NCBI RefSeq assembly: GCF_016908975.1
Contig: NZ_JAFBEX010000009.1
Location: 186,001 to 250,000, forward strand
Reading direction: 5' to 3'
Source of the DNA: Neobacillus cucumis
GTDB taxonomy: Bacteria; Bacillota; Bacilli; Bacillales; Cytobacillaceae
DNA length: 64,000 nt
Shown: positions 45,312 through 54,116 of the stretch, piece by piece
How the letters are laid out: each line of letters starts with the position of its first letter
Numbering within the stretch: position 1 is the stretch's first letter
Position numbers and translations under genes: made by a program
The notes under the pieces: model-generated
What the model saw: only the letters and a program-made list of their open reading frames with translations
Databases searched by the model: none
Told to the model about the DNA's origin: nothing

Positions 45312-45365
45312 CAAAATGTGGAAACTTATTAACGTAAAATCCCAATTGGAAGTTTAAAAAGTATC

Positions 45366-45388
45366 AGCTGCATATGCAGCTTTTTTTT
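45366..45388 (+). terminator. Terminator of the Tyr/His-rich gene
   Basis: AGCTGC..GCAGCT (45366-45381) followed by eight T. Confidence 0.92.
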
Positions 45389-45992
45389 ATGCCCAAGTGA
45401 AGAATCGAATGTAATCCCTTTCCAATTTGATTCTTAATATTTGAACAAATAGCCCTGAAGGTATGATCTTTTCAAATGTATATGGCAATTAAAAAATGCT
45501 GTTTATGACATTATGTTTTTTGTAAAAAGCCGAAATGAATAAAAACTTGCATACATTTCTCCACAAACCTAACTTTTCTCTTTAGCCTACCTTCATCCGA
45601 AAAGCTAATTTGTATCAATTATGCTTGGTGCAATAAATTCTTTCTAAGAAGAACCTAAAAAAAGCCCTTTTTTGTAGGGCTTTCTTTAATTGAGACTATC
45701 CCAGTTTTAACGTGTAAGTCTATTGCTTGAATATTGTCTTTCAGCGGCGGCTTCTTTCTAGATTATGCATCTGTTTATCTTGATGAACCAAGTGGTTAAG
45801 CCCTTTATATCTTTATTTTTAATTTAACGAAGCATTTTCTGTCTAGTAGTCTTTTATTCGCTACATAATTCAGCATAGCGTAATAGTTTTTTCCAATTGT
45901 ATAGATTGGGCTATTGTAATTCGCAAAAGCCCTGACACCTTTTTAAATTTAATCATATTTTGTATTAAATAGATATAAAAGGAGGTTATTAA
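45389..45992. other. Gap of about 600 bp, no gene
   Basis: Contains an AACTTGCAT repeat fragment (45527-45555), an orphan terminator-like hairpin AAAGCCC..GGGCTTT (about 45660-45682), and the promoter/ribosome region of the first yjcZ gene. A short minus-strand frame near 45750-45810 (NHLVHQDKQMHNLERSRR) has no start with a ribosome site. Confidence 0.5.
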
Positions 45993-46106
45993 TTGGATGG
46001 TGTAGGAGCAGGTGGCGGCTTCGCATTAGTCGTTGTATTGTTTATCCTGCTTATTATTATTGGAGCGTCCTTTATGGGCGGAGGATATGGTGGCGGATTT
46101 TATTAA
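45993..46106 (+). CDS. YjcZ-family small sporulation membrane protein
   Basis: 37 residues from a TTG start 7 nt after [25 protein letters not shown] then [17 protein letters not shown]. One membrane helix flanked by Gly-rich ends, the standard YjcZ form, too short for usual gene calling. Proteins of this kind are expressed in sporulation in Bacillus. First of a tandem pair with the gene at 46139. Confidence 0.9.
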   Translation: MDGVGAGGGFALVVVLFILLIIIGASFMGGGYGGGFY

Positions 46107-46138
46107 TTAAATAATACTGATTGAAAGGGGGGATATTC

Positions 46139-46279
46139 ATGTTCGGTTATGGAGGCTTTGGTGGCTGTGGCTGTGGTGGCTACGGTTACGGTGGCGGCTT
46201 TGGTTATGGTGGAGGTTTTGCCTTAATCGTTGTCTTGTTTATTTTATTAATTATCATTGGAGCAACTTGCTTTTATTAA
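46139..46279 (+). CDS. YjcZ-family small sporulation membrane protein, long Gly/Tyr/Cys head
   Basis: 46 residues. The head is Gly/Tyr/Cys-rich ([20 protein letters not shown]), followed by the same helix as its neighbour ([16 protein letters not shown]) and the C-terminal TCFY. GGGGGG with 6-nt spacing precedes the ATG; a strong terminator follows. Co-transcribed with the upstream yjcZ copy (32-nt gap). Confidence 0.92.
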   Translation: MFGYGGFGGCGCGGYGYGGGFGYGGGFALIVVLFILLIIIGATCFY

Positions 46280-46310
46280 TTAAAAGCATCCAACCTAATT
46301 TTTTTAAAAT

Positions 46311-46337
46311 AAAAAAGCCCCGTTTTAGGGCTTTTTT
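46311..46337 (+). terminator. Terminator of the yjcZ pair
   Basis: AAAAAAGCCC (46311-46320) and GGGCTTTTTT (46328-46337). Confidence 0.92.
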
Positions 46338-46521
46338 ATTTGGCCTTAATAATGCACCGAACGCATAATAAAGCACTAGGAAGTAAAATGTATAGCGGTG
46401 GCTCATGGTCACTCCTAGCTTATGCTTCAGTTTATATAAAGTATCATCAGATTAAGCCCTTATTTTATATTATAATTTCTATATTTTTTTGTACTACGAC
46501 ACAATATTTGTCAAAAGAATA

Positions 46522-46614
46522 ATCACTAACAATCAATTGATATCCGGCTTTGATCAAGTTCTTGATCACTGGCTTCCCCATGATTCCAAGACTTATAAAC
46601 CCGATTTTTTTCAT
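46522..46614 (-). pseudogene. N-terminal fossil of a garR-like dehydrogenase
   Basis: 31 codons from ATG at 46614 read MKKIGFISLGIMGKPVIKNL and IKAGYQLIVSD, nearly the start of the GarR-like protein at 9704-10591, then similarity stops. The DNA has many silent differences, so it comes from an older or foreign paralogue and not a recent copy. The rest of 46280-46664 has no other gene. Confidence 0.85.
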
Positions 46615-46664
46615 TATTTACTTACCCCTTCATATTTTATATATATGAAAGGTAATAGCGATTA

Positions 46665-46952
46665 TTAGATTGGAGTGTATATTTCTCTTTCACGCCTTTC
46701 CAGAATCGGAATAATTTTCCCTTCAATAATTTCTCTAAAGTGTGGTGTGTCCCGATGAGCTTCAAAGGCAGCTTGATCTACATATTGTTCATAAATCAGG
46801 AATAGATCTTTATTTTCTATTGAACGATTAGCAGAGTACACAGTACATCCTTTTTCATATTCATGCACTAATGGTTGCATCTCTTGGAGATAAACTTGAA
46901 CCTCATCACCTTTATCCGGTAAACAATAATATTTTGCAACTAATACTATCAT
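46665..46952 (-). CDS. Antibiotic biosynthesis monooxygenase (ABM) domain protein
   Basis: 95 residues, a single ferredoxin-like ABM domain as in YgiN-type quinol monooxygenases: MIVLVAKYYCLPDKGDEVQV, CTVYSANRSIENKDLFLIYE, then QAAFEAHRDTPHFREI. The ATG at 46952 has GGAGG 8 nt ahead; a longer frame to 47027 does not. It probably oxidises or reduces a small aromatic or quinone, substrate unknown. It lies beside the garR fossil, so an older catabolic cluster may have stood here. Confidence 0.85.
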   Translation of the reverse strand: MIVLVAKYYCLPDKGDEVQVYLQEMQPLVHEYEKGCTVYSANRSIENKDLFLIYEQYVDQAAFEAHRDTPHFREIIEGKIIPILERREREIYTPI

Positions 46953-47196
46953 ATTTGATTCCTCCCTATTAATTTTTATACATTCAATTTTCCATTCATT
47001 CAAATCTAAATGTAGTAAATATAACATGTATTTACTCTATATGTAATGTTTATTACACCTGAACATTATCATCAATTTGTTTATATGTAAACACTTTCAT
47101 CCTAATAATTTTCAAATAAAATAAAATTCAGAAATAATTAGTCATTTCAAACTCTTACCTTCTTCAAGTAAACTGCCCTGTTTGTTGAAATAACAA

Positions 47197-47220
47197 AAAG
47201 CCGGCTAGGACAACCGGCTT
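47197..47220 (-). terminator. Terminator of the nuclease gene
   Basis: AAGCCGG (47199-47205) and CCGGCTT (47214-47220); T-run on the minus strand. Forms part of an ACTGCC..AACAAAAAGCC repeat copy (47169-47220). Confidence 0.85.
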
Positions 47221-47222
47221 AC

Positions 47223-48116
47223 TCATTTTTCACATGCATATCCGTCTTTGTCCCGGTCCATCTTCGCCTGATAGGCTGGGTGCCCCTTCGGAACGCCGTT
47301 CGGGTATTTCTTTCTTAGTTCCGTACAGTTGGCGAAATACTCCGTCGCTCCGCTTCCGGTATTTGTGGTTGGTGGAGGTGGTGTCGTAGGTTTCCTCGCG
47401 CTCGGCGTCGCAGATGAAGCCGATTTGTTCACACACATTCCTGTATTGAAACCATTACTTGTGACGAATCCTGGCACCGACCAGATCCGAAGCTTCCGCG
47501 ACTTCGCGACCGCTTCGTCCGCTTGGAAACTGCTTAGATATTTGTATGGTGGGTAATAAATATAGGCAACTCGTCCGAATCCTTCTTTCAGAAGCGTTCC
47601 CTCAACGGACTGACCGTTCACGAATACATAGGCGAGTTCGCGACCATATTTGTCAACCTTGTTCTTTTCTTCGAATTCGAGCGTAATCTTGCCGCTACGA
47701 AGCAAAGCTTCGTTGCGTTGTGCAGCTTCCCTCGAAAATAATTCAACACAGGTCTTCGGCTTGTGCTCTTCGGATGAATCAAAGAGAAGATAGCGAACTG
47801 TCACGATTTTTCCATTCTGATTTACCTTTATGGTATCGCCGTCAGTGACGGATATGAGCGTAACAGCCACCTGGTTACTTCCAAGCTTTGGAGCTGGTGC
47901 AGGTGCAACTGGCTTTGGAGTAGATTTAGTTTCCTGCTTCGGCTTCTCCTTCGCGGATCCCGCCGTATTTCCCGCATCAGTTGTTTCTGGTTTTGTTTTG
48001 GCCATTTTCTTCGCTTGTGGAGTCGTTTTTTCCGATGGTTGGTCCTTGCCAACTGAGCTGCAAGCGCTCGTTCCCATAAGAACGAAAAGCGACATAACCA
48101 AAATAAGCTTTCTCAT
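47223..48116 (-). CDS. Thermonuclease-like lipoprotein with excalibur domain
   Basis: 297 residues. Lipoprotein signal MRKLILVMSLFVLMGTSAC with lipobox Cys19, then a Pro/Lys-rich linker. Staphylococcal-nuclease domain (about 85-215): VTDGDTIKVNQNG, RYLLFDSSEE, VDKYGRELAYVFVNG. C-terminal excalibur calcium-binding domain YFANCTELRKKYP to MDRDKDGYACE. Probably a membrane-anchored extracellular nuclease that degrades DNA and RNA. AGGAGG precedes the ATG. Single gene with higher GC than its neighbours, perhaps acquired. Confidence 0.93.
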   Translation of the reverse strand: MRKLILVMSLFVLMGTSACSSVGKDQPSEKTTPQAKKMAKTKPETTDAGNTAGSAKEKPKQETKSTPKPVAPAPAPKLGSNQVAVTLISVTDGDTIKVNQNGKIVTVRYLLFDSSEEHKPKTCVELFSREAAQRNEALLRSGKITLEFEEKNKVDKYGRELAYVFVNGQSVEGTLLKEGFGRVAYIYYPPYKYLSSFQADEAVAKSRKLRIWSVPGFVTSNGFNTGMCVNKSASSATPSARKPTTPPPPTTNTGSGATEYFANCTELRKKYPNGVPKGHPAYQAKMDRDKDGYACEK

Positions 48117-48334
48117 CCTTCTCCCCTCCTGTTGAGGAAACTCTTTAGATAACAGAGCCTCCTATTTTAATTTGATTTATGAGAAAGCAAATCGCATTTT
48201 CAGCTTTTAAAAAAATGGATAATATTATCGGTTTCCTTTTTTTATTTTAACTATTCATTAAACATTCTCTGGGTTTTTTAATAAGATTAAAACAGTACCT
48301 TGTTAAATTAATCTACCCAGTTTGTTAAATAACA

Positions 48335-48358
48335 AAAAAAGCCGCAAAAGCGACCTTT
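48335..48358 (-). terminator. Terminator of the CoA-transferase operon
   Basis: On the minus strand AAGGTCGC-TTTT-GCGGCTT is followed by a T-run; one mismatch in the stem. Part of an ACTGCC..AACAAAAAAGCC repeat copy (48311-48345). The gap 48117-48446 has no gene. Confidence 0.6.
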
Positions 48359-48446
48359 TGGTTACGTTCAATCCCCAGTTCAAAAAGAGGGTTATAAATA
48401 TATTGAATGCGCTATGACTCACAAGTAAGGGGTCTTCATAGTAGTC

Positions 48447-49745
48447 TTAAATAATAAATCCGTGCCTTTTTGCTTCATATGTCAGTTCTTCGCGATATTT
48501 CGGATGAGCAATTTTGATTAATTCCTTTGCTCGCTGAGAAATGCTTTTCCCTCGCAGCTCAGCCATTCCATATTCTGTTACAATTCGATCGACATCATTT
48601 TTGGAAGTCGTCACTACTGATCCGGCAGTCAAACAAGGACGAATTCGTGAGATAGTGCCATCCTTTGCCGTAGAATGCAGACAAATAAAACCTTTTCCAT
48701 TTTTAGCAAAACGAGCTCCTAGAGCAAAATCAGCTTGTCCTCCGCTTGAACTATAATATTTACCGCCAATTGTTTCTGACGCGCATTGCCCAAAAAAATC
48801 AATCTCTGTTGTTGCATTAATGGAAATCATTCTATCCTCTTTTGCGATTTCACGCGGGTCATTAACTAAATCTACTGGAAGAAATTCCACACTTGTATTT
48901 TCGTGGATAAAATCATATAACCTTTTTGTTCCTAATGCAAATGTCGCGATTATTTTTCCGGGATATCTCTTTTTCTCCATTCCATTTACAATTCCTGCTT
49001 CTACTAAGTCAATGACTCCGTCAGATAATAATTCCGTGTGGACTCCTAAGTTTTTATGGTTATTTAACATACTTATGACAGCATTTGGAATTGCTCCAAT
49101 ACCAGATTGAATGGTAGACCCATCTTCGATTTGCTCCGTAATGAAAGATGCTATGTGTTGGTCTTTTTCCGTGATGGGAGGAGAAGGAACTTCATGTAAA
49201 GGATAATTAACAGAAATATACCCTTCTATTTGACTAATATGGATTTGATTCGATCCAAAGGTTCTTGGCATCTGTTGATTGACCTCTAAGAAAAAAGGAA
49301 CTTTTCCTATAAAAGAAGCAACATAATCCGACTGGGTCCCTAAAGAGAAGTAACCATGTTCATCCAACGGAGATGCACAGGATAAAACGAAAGAAGTCTT
49401 CGTCGATTCACGCAATAAACGCGGAACTTCATGAAAGTGGTTTGGGACAAGTTCGCACTGTCCTTGTAAAAAAGCCTTTCGTGAAGCTTCGCTTAAAAAA
49501 TAAGAGACATAGGACAGAGATGGTTTCAATCTCCCATGGATATAAGATCTTTCCTTTATTGCATGCATTTGATGGATTCTAACATTTTGAAAGCGCGTAG
49601 CATTTTCCTCTATCACTTCCATTAACACATTCGGTTCTCCATTAGCGATTGGAAGAATGATATCATCACCATTGTGAATGCAGGATAACACATCTTCTGG
49701 CTTTTTCTTTTTTATCTTCAACCATTGCTCAAATGATTTTTCCAT
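48447..49745 (-). CDS. Acetyl-CoA hydrolase/acyl-CoA:acetate CoA-transferase family
   Basis: 432 residues. Family landmarks: GEPNVLMEVIEE near the N-terminus, QSGIGAIPNAVISML, and the C-terminal GQADFALGARFAKNGKGFIC with TAGSVVTTSKNDVDRIVTEY. A catalytic Glu lies in NATTEIDFFGQC. It swaps CoA between short-chain acids or hydrolyses acyl-CoA. The ATG at 49745 follows GAGGGG by 7 nt. Last gene of an operon with MaoC-type hydratase and a FabI-like reductase, pointing to short-chain acyl-CoA metabolism. Confidence 0.87.
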   Translation of the reverse strand: MEKSFEQWLKIKKKKPEDVLSCIHNGDDIILPIANGEPNVLMEVIEENATRFQNVRIHQMHAIKERSYIHGRLKPSLSYVSYFLSEASRKAFLQGQCELVPNHFHEVPRLLRESTKTSFVLSCASPLDEHGYFSLGTQSDYVASFIGKVPFFLEVNQQMPRTFGSNQIHISQIEGYISVNYPLHEVPSPPITEKDQHIASFITEQIEDGSTIQSGIGAIPNAVISMLNNHKNLGVHTELLSDGVIDLVEAGIVNGMEKKRYPGKIIATFALGTKRLYDFIHENTSVEFLPVDLVNDPREIAKEDRMISINATTEIDFFGQCASETIGGKYYSSSGGQADFALGARFAKNGKGFICLHSTAKDGTISRIRPCLTAGSVVTTSKNDVDRIVTEYGMAELRGKSISQRAKELIKIAHPKYREELTYEAKRHGFII

Positions 49746-49767
49746 CCCAGGTCCCCTCACTGTATTC

Positions 49768-50187
49768 TTAATCTTTTTTCATGACCACCGCTTCACCATC
49801 TACAACCAATTCCTCGCGCTGATTCCTTACCTGTGTTTTTAATGTAATTAATTTCTTGTCATCCCGTTTTTCCATTACTTCTACAATGACTTTTATCGTA
49901 TCACCGATTTTGACAGGAGCTATAAATTTAAAGTTTTGAGACAAATAGATGGTGTTCGGTCCAGGCAGCTTCATTCCCAGAACAGTAGAAATAAAGCTTC
50001 CAGATAAAAGACCATGGGCAATTCTTTCCTTAAAAAAAGTTTTTTTTGCAAAATCAGCATCGATGTGCATTGGATTAAAATCACCTGTAAGACCTGCAAA
50101 TTGATAGATATCAAATTCCGAAACAGTTTTAGAAAAAGTGGCAGTATCCCCTAATTGAATATCTTCATAGGTCAATTCTTTTTGCAT
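49768..50187 (-). CDS. MaoC-like (R)-specific enoyl-CoA hydratase
   Basis: 139 residues, one hot-dog fold. The MaoC motif with catalytic Asp and His is FAGLTGDFNPMHIDADFA, followed by ERIAHGLLSGSFIS. It hydrates crotonyl/enoyl-CoA to (R)-3-hydroxyacyl-CoA, a step used in polyhydroxyalkanoate or fatty-acid recycling. It sits between the FabI-like reductase and the CoA-transferase with short gaps (23 nt each). Confidence 0.9.
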   Translation of the reverse strand: MQKELTYEDIQLGDTATFSKTVSEFDIYQFAGLTGDFNPMHIDADFAKKTFFKERIAHGLLSGSFISTVLGMKLPGPNTIYLSQNFKFIAPVKIGDTIKVIVEVMEKRDDKKLITLKTQVRNQREELVVDGEAVVMKKD

Positions 50188-50210
50188 TTATGTCCATTCC
50201 TTTCTCTTCG

Positions 50211-51035
50211 TTATTCATGAGTATTCCCGATAATACTGTAGCCAGCATCCACATAGATTGTTTGACCAGTTATCCCACTACTCAAATTGCTTAAAAGAAA
50301 GAGTGATGAATTTGCGATTTCTTCTAAACTAGCATTATGTTTTAAGGGAGAATGTTGACTTGTGTATTCATATAAACTATCGAAACCGCCAATTCCACTA
50401 GCAGCACGAGTTTTTACTGTACCTGGCGATAATGCATTCACTCGAATACTGAACTCTCCTAAATCTGCTGCTAAGTACCGAACACTGCTTTCAAGCGCAG
50501 CCTTTGCCACTCCCATAACATTGTAGTTTTTCACTACTTTTTCAGAACCGTAATACGAAAGTGTCAATATGGAAGCATTGCGGCCTTCCATCATTTTGAA
50601 AGTCCTTTTCACAATATCCGTAAGGGAATATACGCTAATAACCATTGACTGAACAAAACCATCTAACGAGACTTCCATGTACTTTCCTGATAGTTCTCCT
50701 TTATGGGGACCACCGGCTACAGCATGAACAATAAAGTCAAGTTCACCATTAAATTGTTGCTTCAGCTTTTCCAAAACCTCTGTTACCTGGTTGGGATCGG
50801 TTAAATCCATCCTTTCATAAAATGGACTATCAATGGATTGAAACAATGGAATTACATGAGAAGCTGTCTTTTCATTTTGATAGTTAAATGCAATTTCAGC
50901 TCCTTCCTCAGCTAACCGTTTCGAAATCGCCCATGCTATACTATGTTCATTTGCAACCCCAAGCACTAACCCTTTTTTTCCTCCATTAACTTTTTCATCT
51001 TGTTCCCTCTTCGTTTTAAGTTTATTTTGGTGCAT
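50211..51035 (-). CDS. FabI-like enoyl-ACP/CoA reductase (SDR)
   Basis: 274 residues. FabI-type Rossmann start GLVLGVANEHSIAWAISKRL. Catalytic Tyr/Lys arrangement YYGSEKVVKNYNVMGVAKAA, then LAADLGEFSIRVNALSPGTV and C-terminal DAGYSIIG. Probably a second enoyl reductase acting with the MaoC hydratase and CoA-transferase, not the housekeeping FabI. The first 20 residues (MHQNKLKTKREQDEKVNGG) are unlike the family and the ATG lacks a good ribosome site, so the true start is uncertain. Confidence 0.78.
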   Translation of the reverse strand: MHQNKLKTKREQDEKVNGGKKGLVLGVANEHSIAWAISKRLAEEGAEIAFNYQNEKTASHVIPLFQSIDSPFYERMDLTDPNQVTEVLEKLKQQFNGELDFIVHAVAGGPHKGELSGKYMEVSLDGFVQSMVISVYSLTDIVKRTFKMMEGRNASILTLSYYGSEKVVKNYNVMGVAKAALESSVRYLAADLGEFSIRVNALSPGTVKTRAASGIGGFDSLYEYTSQHSPLKHNASLEEIANSSLFLLSNLSSGITGQTIYVDAGYSIIGNTHE

Positions 51036-51672
51036 GAACTATCGTGGTCCATTCAATTCGATTTTTTCATCCTGTATGACCCGAATCATTACCGTTTTCA
51101 ATGTTTTTTGTTGCTTAATTCAGAATGATCAAATGAAACTATAATTCTCAAACACACATTTGACATATATTTCATTTACATCTAATAAATACCATTTTCA
51201 CTATCAATATACACTTCAGGACGATAAATATCTGTGGATAATTTGTGAATTTTTGAAATCCCTGAAATTATCAGTAAATTAAAGACCTTAGAATTGTTTT
51301 TTCAACAAGTAGAACTAATTATTCAAATTAACCTACTTAAATCAAGTCCATAAACGTTTCTCTATGAGTACATATAAACAAAGATAAGGGTTACATAAAT
51401 AACCTTCCTAATCTTTACTTTTGGAAGGTTTTGTATCATTATAGTTTTATTTTTTATTCAAGCTATATCTTGGATAATAGTGCGTATATCCACTGTAAAA
51501 GCGTATTTGCACAAGCTTTTTGTTTCCACATAATATTAATTCATCAACGACATAATCAAAGCGTTTAAAGTAGAGACTAACGAAAAGACATAGGGATTTG
51601 ATTATTTAATATCCCCTATTAAATCCGTCTTTACAATGGAACATCTTTAAAAATCGATGAGGTGAAGAAATA
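51036..51672. other. Gap of about 640 bp with one hairpin
   Basis: AACCTTCC (51401-51408) pairs with GGAAGGTT (51423-51430) followed by TTTG, an orphan plus-strand terminator-like hairpin. No ORF stands out. Promoters of the FabI-like operon (minus) and the small membrane gene (plus) must lie here. Confidence 0.45.
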
Positions 51673-51897
51673 ATGAAAATTTTCTTTACTGTTTGTACTT
51701 TCAGCATTGCTTCGTTATCGCTATTTGTTTTGATTCTGGTTTTAGGTTTCCAAACTCAATCACTGGTTGATGTGTTCGGCGGCTCATTCGTTAACCTGGA
51801 GTCAGGATACGAACTCTTCTTCACGTTCGTTGTTCCATTGATACTTGTGTTAGGATTTTCTATCATGGTATTCAGTATATTTAGATTATTTGGTTAA
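51673..51897 (+). CDS. Small two-helix membrane protein
   Basis: 74 residues with two membrane helices (MKIFFTVCTFSIASLSLFVL and LFFTFVVPLILVLGFSIMVF) joined by a short acidic loop. GAGGTGAAG stands before the ATG. Family not recognised; isolated gene. Confidence 0.65.
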   Translation: MKIFFTVCTFSIASLSLFVLILVLGFQTQSLVDVFGGSFVNLESGYELFFTFVVPLILVLGFSIMVFSIFRLFG

Positions 51898-52171
51898 AGG
51901 GGGAGAATTAACCAAAAATAGGTGGTACCATCTTTTCTTTCACCTTTCTCCTTTGAAGGTTCTTGGCACATACAAGAGCCGTTTTATATCCCAAATTCAA
52001 TAGTATAAAAAATCAGGACATAAAAAAGAAAAGCCCGAAAGCTTCCCCCCATAAATAATTAATTGATATGATCTTTAGCTTTGATTTCAAAATACTCACT
52101 TCTATATGGCTCGCATTTGTCATACTTCATAATGAGAAGCCCTTGGAAACACTATGGTTTGATTAACCTAT

Positions 52172-52687
52172 CTAAGCACTGTGTTTAGCATTCACTGTGT
52201 TAGTTTCTTTTGCACCAAGTTTACGGAAGTATGGGTTCACCCAACGGTCTAAACCGATGCGTCCTGCATTCAAGCCAGCAGCGATAATAATGACTCCTAT
52301 TAAGATATCCATTGGGTTGCTAGATACGGTTCCTGCAAACATATAGGCAAAGTTCATTACTAATCCGAAGAACATGGCAGCAGTTGTTAAGCAGCCGAGA
52401 ATTAATCCTAGACCAACAAGGAATTCACCTAATGGAATAATTGTATTAAAGATATGCGCGTTTGGTAATGCCAAGTGTTGCAGGAAGTCAACATACCAGC
52501 CGTATAACACATTTCCTTCCGGACCCTTAACCGGATTCGCAATCGCTCCTTTTAAGAATCCAGAAGCATCGAATCCGCCAGCGAGTTTGTGATAACCAGC
52601 TGTCATCCACTCATAACCTAGATAAAGTCGTAAGACTGTTAAAATGCCAGCAGCAATCTTGTTTTCTCTCAAAAATTTGTTAAACAT
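52172..52687 (-). CDS. DoxX-family membrane protein, copy A
   Basis: 171 residues with about four membrane helices, opening NKFLRENKIAAGILTVLRLY with the DoxX motif YEWMTAGYHKL, then IPLGEFLVGLGLILG. DoxX proteins act with quinone and thiol redox chemistry in the membrane; in B. subtilis CatD and MhqP are quinone-induced. A second copy lies at 58118-58633. Promoter: TATAAT-like -10 at 52741-52746 (reverse) followed by a TTAGTATTACTAA palindrome at 52713-52725, which could be an operator for an HxlR or MarR-type repressor. AAGGGG precedes the ATG. Confidence 0.88.
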   Translation of the reverse strand: MFNKFLRENKIAAGILTVLRLYLGYEWMTAGYHKLAGGFDASGFLKGAIANPVKGPEGNVLYGWYVDFLQHLALPNAHIFNTIIPLGEFLVGLGLILGCLTTAAMFFGLVMNFAYMFAGTVSSNPMDILIGVIIIAAGLNAGRIGLDRWVNPYFRKLGAKETNTVNAKHSA

Positions 52688-52712
52688 TTTAAAGACCCCT
52701 TTTTTATTTTAA

Positions 52713-52725
52713 TTAGTATTACTAA
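52713..52725 (-). promoter_or_regulatory. Palindromic operator candidate of doxX copy A
   Basis: TTAGTATTACTAA is a perfect inverted repeat just after the TATAAT-like -10 and before the ribosome site. In copy B the corresponding stretch (about 58660-58672) is altered to TTGTATTAATAAC and is no longer fully palindromic. Confidence 0.5.
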
Positions 52726-52796
52726 CTTGTTTACACTGTTATTATAATCCGTTTATTACCATTCGGAATGACTTTGTTAAACAATTCACATATAGT

Positions 52797-52967
52797 TCAA
52801 ACCTTTGTGTCAGAACTTTGACGGATGTTCAAATCTATTTTATAACTGATCCATCCGAACAAAGCTCCTATGATGTAAGAAACAGGATGGATGAAACCTA
52901 TTATGGGTGAAAACGGAATAAAGAAAATGTAGTCTGCCATGCCATATGGTTGATTCTTTTCGGCCAT
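52797..52967 (-). CDS. 56-residue small membrane protein upstream of doxX
   Basis: ATG at 52967 reads MAEKNQPYGMADYIFFIPFS, then a hydrophobic stretch PIIGFIHPVSYIIGALFGW, ending QSSDTKV before TGA at 52797. AGAGATAGG sits close to the ATG. One or two short membrane helices. It ends about 50 nt upstream of the doxX -10. The second doxX block keeps its last 26 codons (58742-58822), partly by silent changes. Family not recognised. Confidence 0.6.
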   Translation of the reverse strand: MAEKNQPYGMADYIFFIPFSPIIGFIHPVSYIIGALFGWISYKIDLNIRQSSDTKV

Positions 52968-53070
52968 CCTATCTCTTTCATATATAGATTCACAATACAG
53001 ATAAATATTTATTTAAATTTTAGGAAACATAACAGGAGGATTTCATTTCAAAACAGGAAGGAGGTCTCTT

Positions 53071-54063
53071 ATGCAAAGTGAAAATAACATTAAACTAACA
53101 TCTGCTGAAATTTCACAGCTATGGTCTGCCTACATGAATGATAGCCTTTCAATTTGTGTACTTACATATTTTTTGGAAAAAGCAGAGGATCCTGAGATTC
53201 GCCCTGTAGTAGAATTTGCACTAGAGTTAGCACACGCACATGTAAAAAAACTTATTTTAATCTTTAACAGTGAGAAATTTCCTATTCCGTACGGATTTAA
53301 AGAAGAAGATGTGGATATTACAGCCCCACGATTATTTTCGGATTCTTACTTTCTATATTATCTTCAACAATGGAGTTCAATAGGATTAGAAGCTTATGGC
53401 ATCTCGTTGTCTTTAGCAACACGTTCTGATGTATTTCAATATTTTTCAGAATGTATTGATGATTCAAAGAATCTTCTCAAAAAAACAGGAAATGTTTTAC
53501 TGTCTAAAGGTCTCTATATACGAGCACCCTATGTTACAACTCCTGAAAAGGTTGATTTTATTCGAAAACAAAACTTCTTATCTGGTTGGTTTGGAGAACG
53601 TAGATCACTTACTACGTTAGAAATAACGAATCTTTATGCTAATCTACAAAGAAATGTGTTAGCTATGACAACATTCAGCGGCTTCAGTCAAGTGGCAAAG
53701 TCAAAAGAAGTGGGTCGTTTTATAGCACGAGGAAAAGAAATCGCTTCAAAGCATATTGAAATTTATAGTTCCTTTTTAAATGAAAATGATCTTCCTGCTT
53801 CTGTCTCTTGGGATACCCAAGTTTTAAACTCAACGGTTTCCCCTTTTTCCGATAAACTACTTATGTTTCATGTAAATGCACTAGCCGCGGGCGCCATTGG
53901 ATATTACGGAACCAGCTTGTCAACAAGTTCTAGACGTGATTTATCCACTAATTACCTCCGGGTCTTAGGAGAAGTTCTAAAATATACAGAAGATGCTGCA
54001 AACATAATGATTGATTATGGCTGGATGGAACAACCACCAAAAGTAGTGGACCATGATGAATGA
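53071..54063 (+). CDS. DUF3231 family protein (paralogue 3)
   Basis: 330 residues. Same two-half plan: LTSAEISQLWSAYMNDSLSI ... SEKFPIPYGFKEEDV, then TTLEITNLYANLQRNVLAMT, FSGFSQVAKSKEVG, NDLPASVSWDTQV and SPFSDKLLMFHVN, ending YGWMEQPPKV. AAGGAGGT with 5-nt spacing gives the strongest ribosome site of the three paralogues. A long terminator follows. Closer to paralogue 1 (22429) than to paralogue 2 by eye. Function unknown. Confidence 0.83.
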   Translation: MQSENNIKLTSAEISQLWSAYMNDSLSICVLTYFLEKAEDPEIRPVVEFALELAHAHVKKLILIFNSEKFPIPYGFKEEDVDITAPRLFSDSYFLYYLQQWSSIGLEAYGISLSLATRSDVFQYFSECIDDSKNLLKKTGNVLLSKGLYIRAPYVTTPEKVDFIRKQNFLSGWFGERRSLTTLEITNLYANLQRNVLAMTTFSGFSQVAKSKEVGRFIARGKEIASKHIEIYSSFLNENDLPASVSWDTQVLNSTVSPFSDKLLMFHVNALAAGAIGYYGTSLSTSSRRDLSTNYLRVLGEVLKYTEDAANIMIDYGWMEQPPKVVDHDE

Positions 54064-54116
54064 ATTGGCTGATGTATACCCTTGATATATGTTTGCCATG
54101 TGGGATGCTTATAAAG

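Larger units (their letters stand above)
52005..52870. repeat. Duplicated doxX block, copy A
   Basis: About 865 bp covering the doxX gene, its 3-prime terminator region and upstream promoter, repeated at 57955-58815 in the same orientation. The DoxX proteins differ at about 8 of 171 positions. Copy A also holds the intact upstream small ORF. Confidence 0.9.

Noticed and set aside
45025..45345. 106-residue minus-strand frame opposite the Tyr/His-rich gene
   Set aside because: It is the shadow of the 45114-45311 gene; no ribosome site, and the plus strand has site, composition bias and terminator.
46340..46522. 60-residue plus-strand frame after the yjcZ pair
   Set aside because: Follows a strong terminator, has no ribosome site and low-complexity hydrophobic content.
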